Below, one piece after another: positions 63,503-64,000 of a stretch of DNA of 64,000 bases. The first letter of the stretch is position 1, and each line of letters starts with the position of its first letter. The stretch comes from Psoroptes ovis (lineage: Eukaryota; Arthropoda; Arachnida; Sarcoptiformes; Psoroptidae): contig PQWQ01000015.1 in the NCBI GenBank assembly GCA_002943765.1, positions 248,001 through 312,000 of the forward strand, read 5' to 3'. Made by a program: the position numbers and the translations under genes. Below the pieces are notes generated by a model, which was given only the letters and a program-made list of their open reading frames with translations, was not told the DNA's origin and made no database searches.

Positions 63503-64000
63503 TGGGCCCTGTCCATTCATCTATTGAAGTTCCTATCAGATGCAAACAAAAGATGTTTAAAGCTCTATATGATACAGCAGCAGATGTTTCCTGCATATCT
63601 TATGAAATATTCAAACTGTTGAATCAAAATAATAAAATAAAATTAATTCCAAAAAAAATCAAATTAGCTAATGCGTCTGTTTGGACATGCTTGGGCAGGG
63701 CAAGCTTTTCTGTGAAAATAGCCGACAAACAAAAACACCTGTTATTTCTTGTGTTGGATAAACTAAATAAAGATGCTTTGATTGGTCTGAATATGATTGA
63801 CGCGTTTGATTTAAGACAAGGTAAAAATCATACAGTTATCTTCGGTGACAACATTATTAATAAAAACATGCCGATAGAAATCAATAACCATGATATCGGA
63901 AACGTCAATAATGTGGTTGAAACAGCGAACAACAGTTTGAAAATTGCAGATGATCTGGTGCCAATAAATGAATTCGAACAGCCTATTGAAAAATCACCCG
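63490..64000 (+). CDS. Protease/pol frame of the intronic LTR retrotransposon, partial
   Basis: This frame is -1 relative to gag, opens after TAA at 63487-63489 and has no ATG before the protease, so it must be made as a Gag-Pol fusion by frameshifting at 63493-63499. From CTA at 63499 it reads LVGPVHSSIEVPIRC, then ALYDTAADVSCIS, an aspartic protease active site with Ala in place of the usual Gly (DTA for DTG). About 75 residues on comes DALIGLNMIDAF, the hydrophobic-Gly motif before the protease end. It is open to the last base. Reverse transcriptase, RNase H and integrase are expected downstream. Confidence 0.8.
   Translation, partial: MFKLVGPVHSSIEVPIRCKQKMFKALYDTAADVSCISYEIFKLLNQNNKIKLIPKKIKLANASVWTCLGRASFSVKIADKQKHLLFLVLDKLNKDALIGLNMIDAFDLRQGKNHTVIFGDNIINKNMPIEINNHDIGNVNNVVETANNSLKIADDLVPINEFEQPIEKSP
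63493..63499 (+). promoter_or_regulatory. -1 ribosomal frameshift slippery heptamer T TTA AAC
   Basis: In the gag frame the codons read TGT TTA AAC TAG; the string T TTA AAC fits X XXY YYZ, one of the most efficient known slippery sequences. Slipping back one base continues CTA GTG GGC into the protease frame. The two frames overlap only at 63490-63502, and the heptamer sits inside that overlap right before the stop. A GC-rich patch (TGGGCCCTGTCCA, from 63503) just downstream might help pausing; a pseudoknot was not established. Confidence 0.88.

Larger units (their letters stand above)
62223..64000 (+). mobile_element. LTR retrotransposon in a sidestep intron, 5' part (gag, protease; continues past window)
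   Basis: Downstream of a candidate short LTR and primer-binding site come a gag frame (62417-63502) and, in the -1 frame, a protease/pol frame that stays open to the window end. Codon use is visibly richer in G and C than the host exons, with GCG and CGC codons. The gag has the three-finger zinc array seen in BEL/Pao, while the protease motif YDTAADVSCIS looks more like Gypsy-type retropepsins, so the superfamily stays open until reverse transcriptase is seen. It is inserted in the same orientation as the host gene. Both frames look intact, so the copy may be young. Confidence 0.8.

Overview
The window looks like nuclear DNA from a small-genome arthropod, most likely an acariform mite (inference). 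The sequence is very A+T-rich and full of simple repeats and homopolymer tracts. Real coding exons carry GT-AG introns, several of them only about 58-100 bp long, and the two recognisable host genes are a CYP3-clan cytochrome P450 and a sidestep-family immunoglobulin receptor. I see no rRNA, tRNA, CRISPR array or prokaryotic feature.

Layout. Positions 1-16 hold the end of a mariner-type miniature element, and another copy lies at 2306-2385. A complete four-exon P450 gene lies on the minus strand (3689-5472), with a TATA box upstream and a poly(A) signal just past the stop. Position 7504 starts an Asn-rich open exon ending in a signal-like hydrophobic run and a strong phase-1 donor. A 187-bp hAT miniature element with perfect ends and an 8-bp target duplication sits at 10310-10496. 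A young LTR retrotransposon of BEL/Pao type fills 25372-28953: both LTRs, a 6-bp target duplication and an intact gag-protease frame are present, but there is no polymerase. A second long Asn-rich start exon (39101-40484) also ends in phase 1. From 55968 to 62102 six phase-1 exons encode the five Ig domains of a sidestep-like receptor, whose 3' exons lie beyond the window. Two more mariner miniatures sit in one of its introns. From about 62223 to the window end a second LTR retrotransposon lies in its last visible intron, in the same orientation.

How the parts relate. The exons at 7504 and 39101 both end in phase 1 and could each splice to the first Ig exon at 55968, so they are candidate alternative first exons of one very large sidestep gene with a 15-48 kb first intron. 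That intron would contain the BEL/Pao element. This is inference and needs transcripts. The most striking single signal is in the second retrotransposon: a canonical -1 slippery heptamer (T TTA AAC, 63493-63499) sits directly before the gag stop, exactly in the 12-nt overlap with a protease/pol frame that has no start codon of its own. The rest of the window is intergenic or intronic A+T-rich DNA with microsatellites, in which I could not support further genes.
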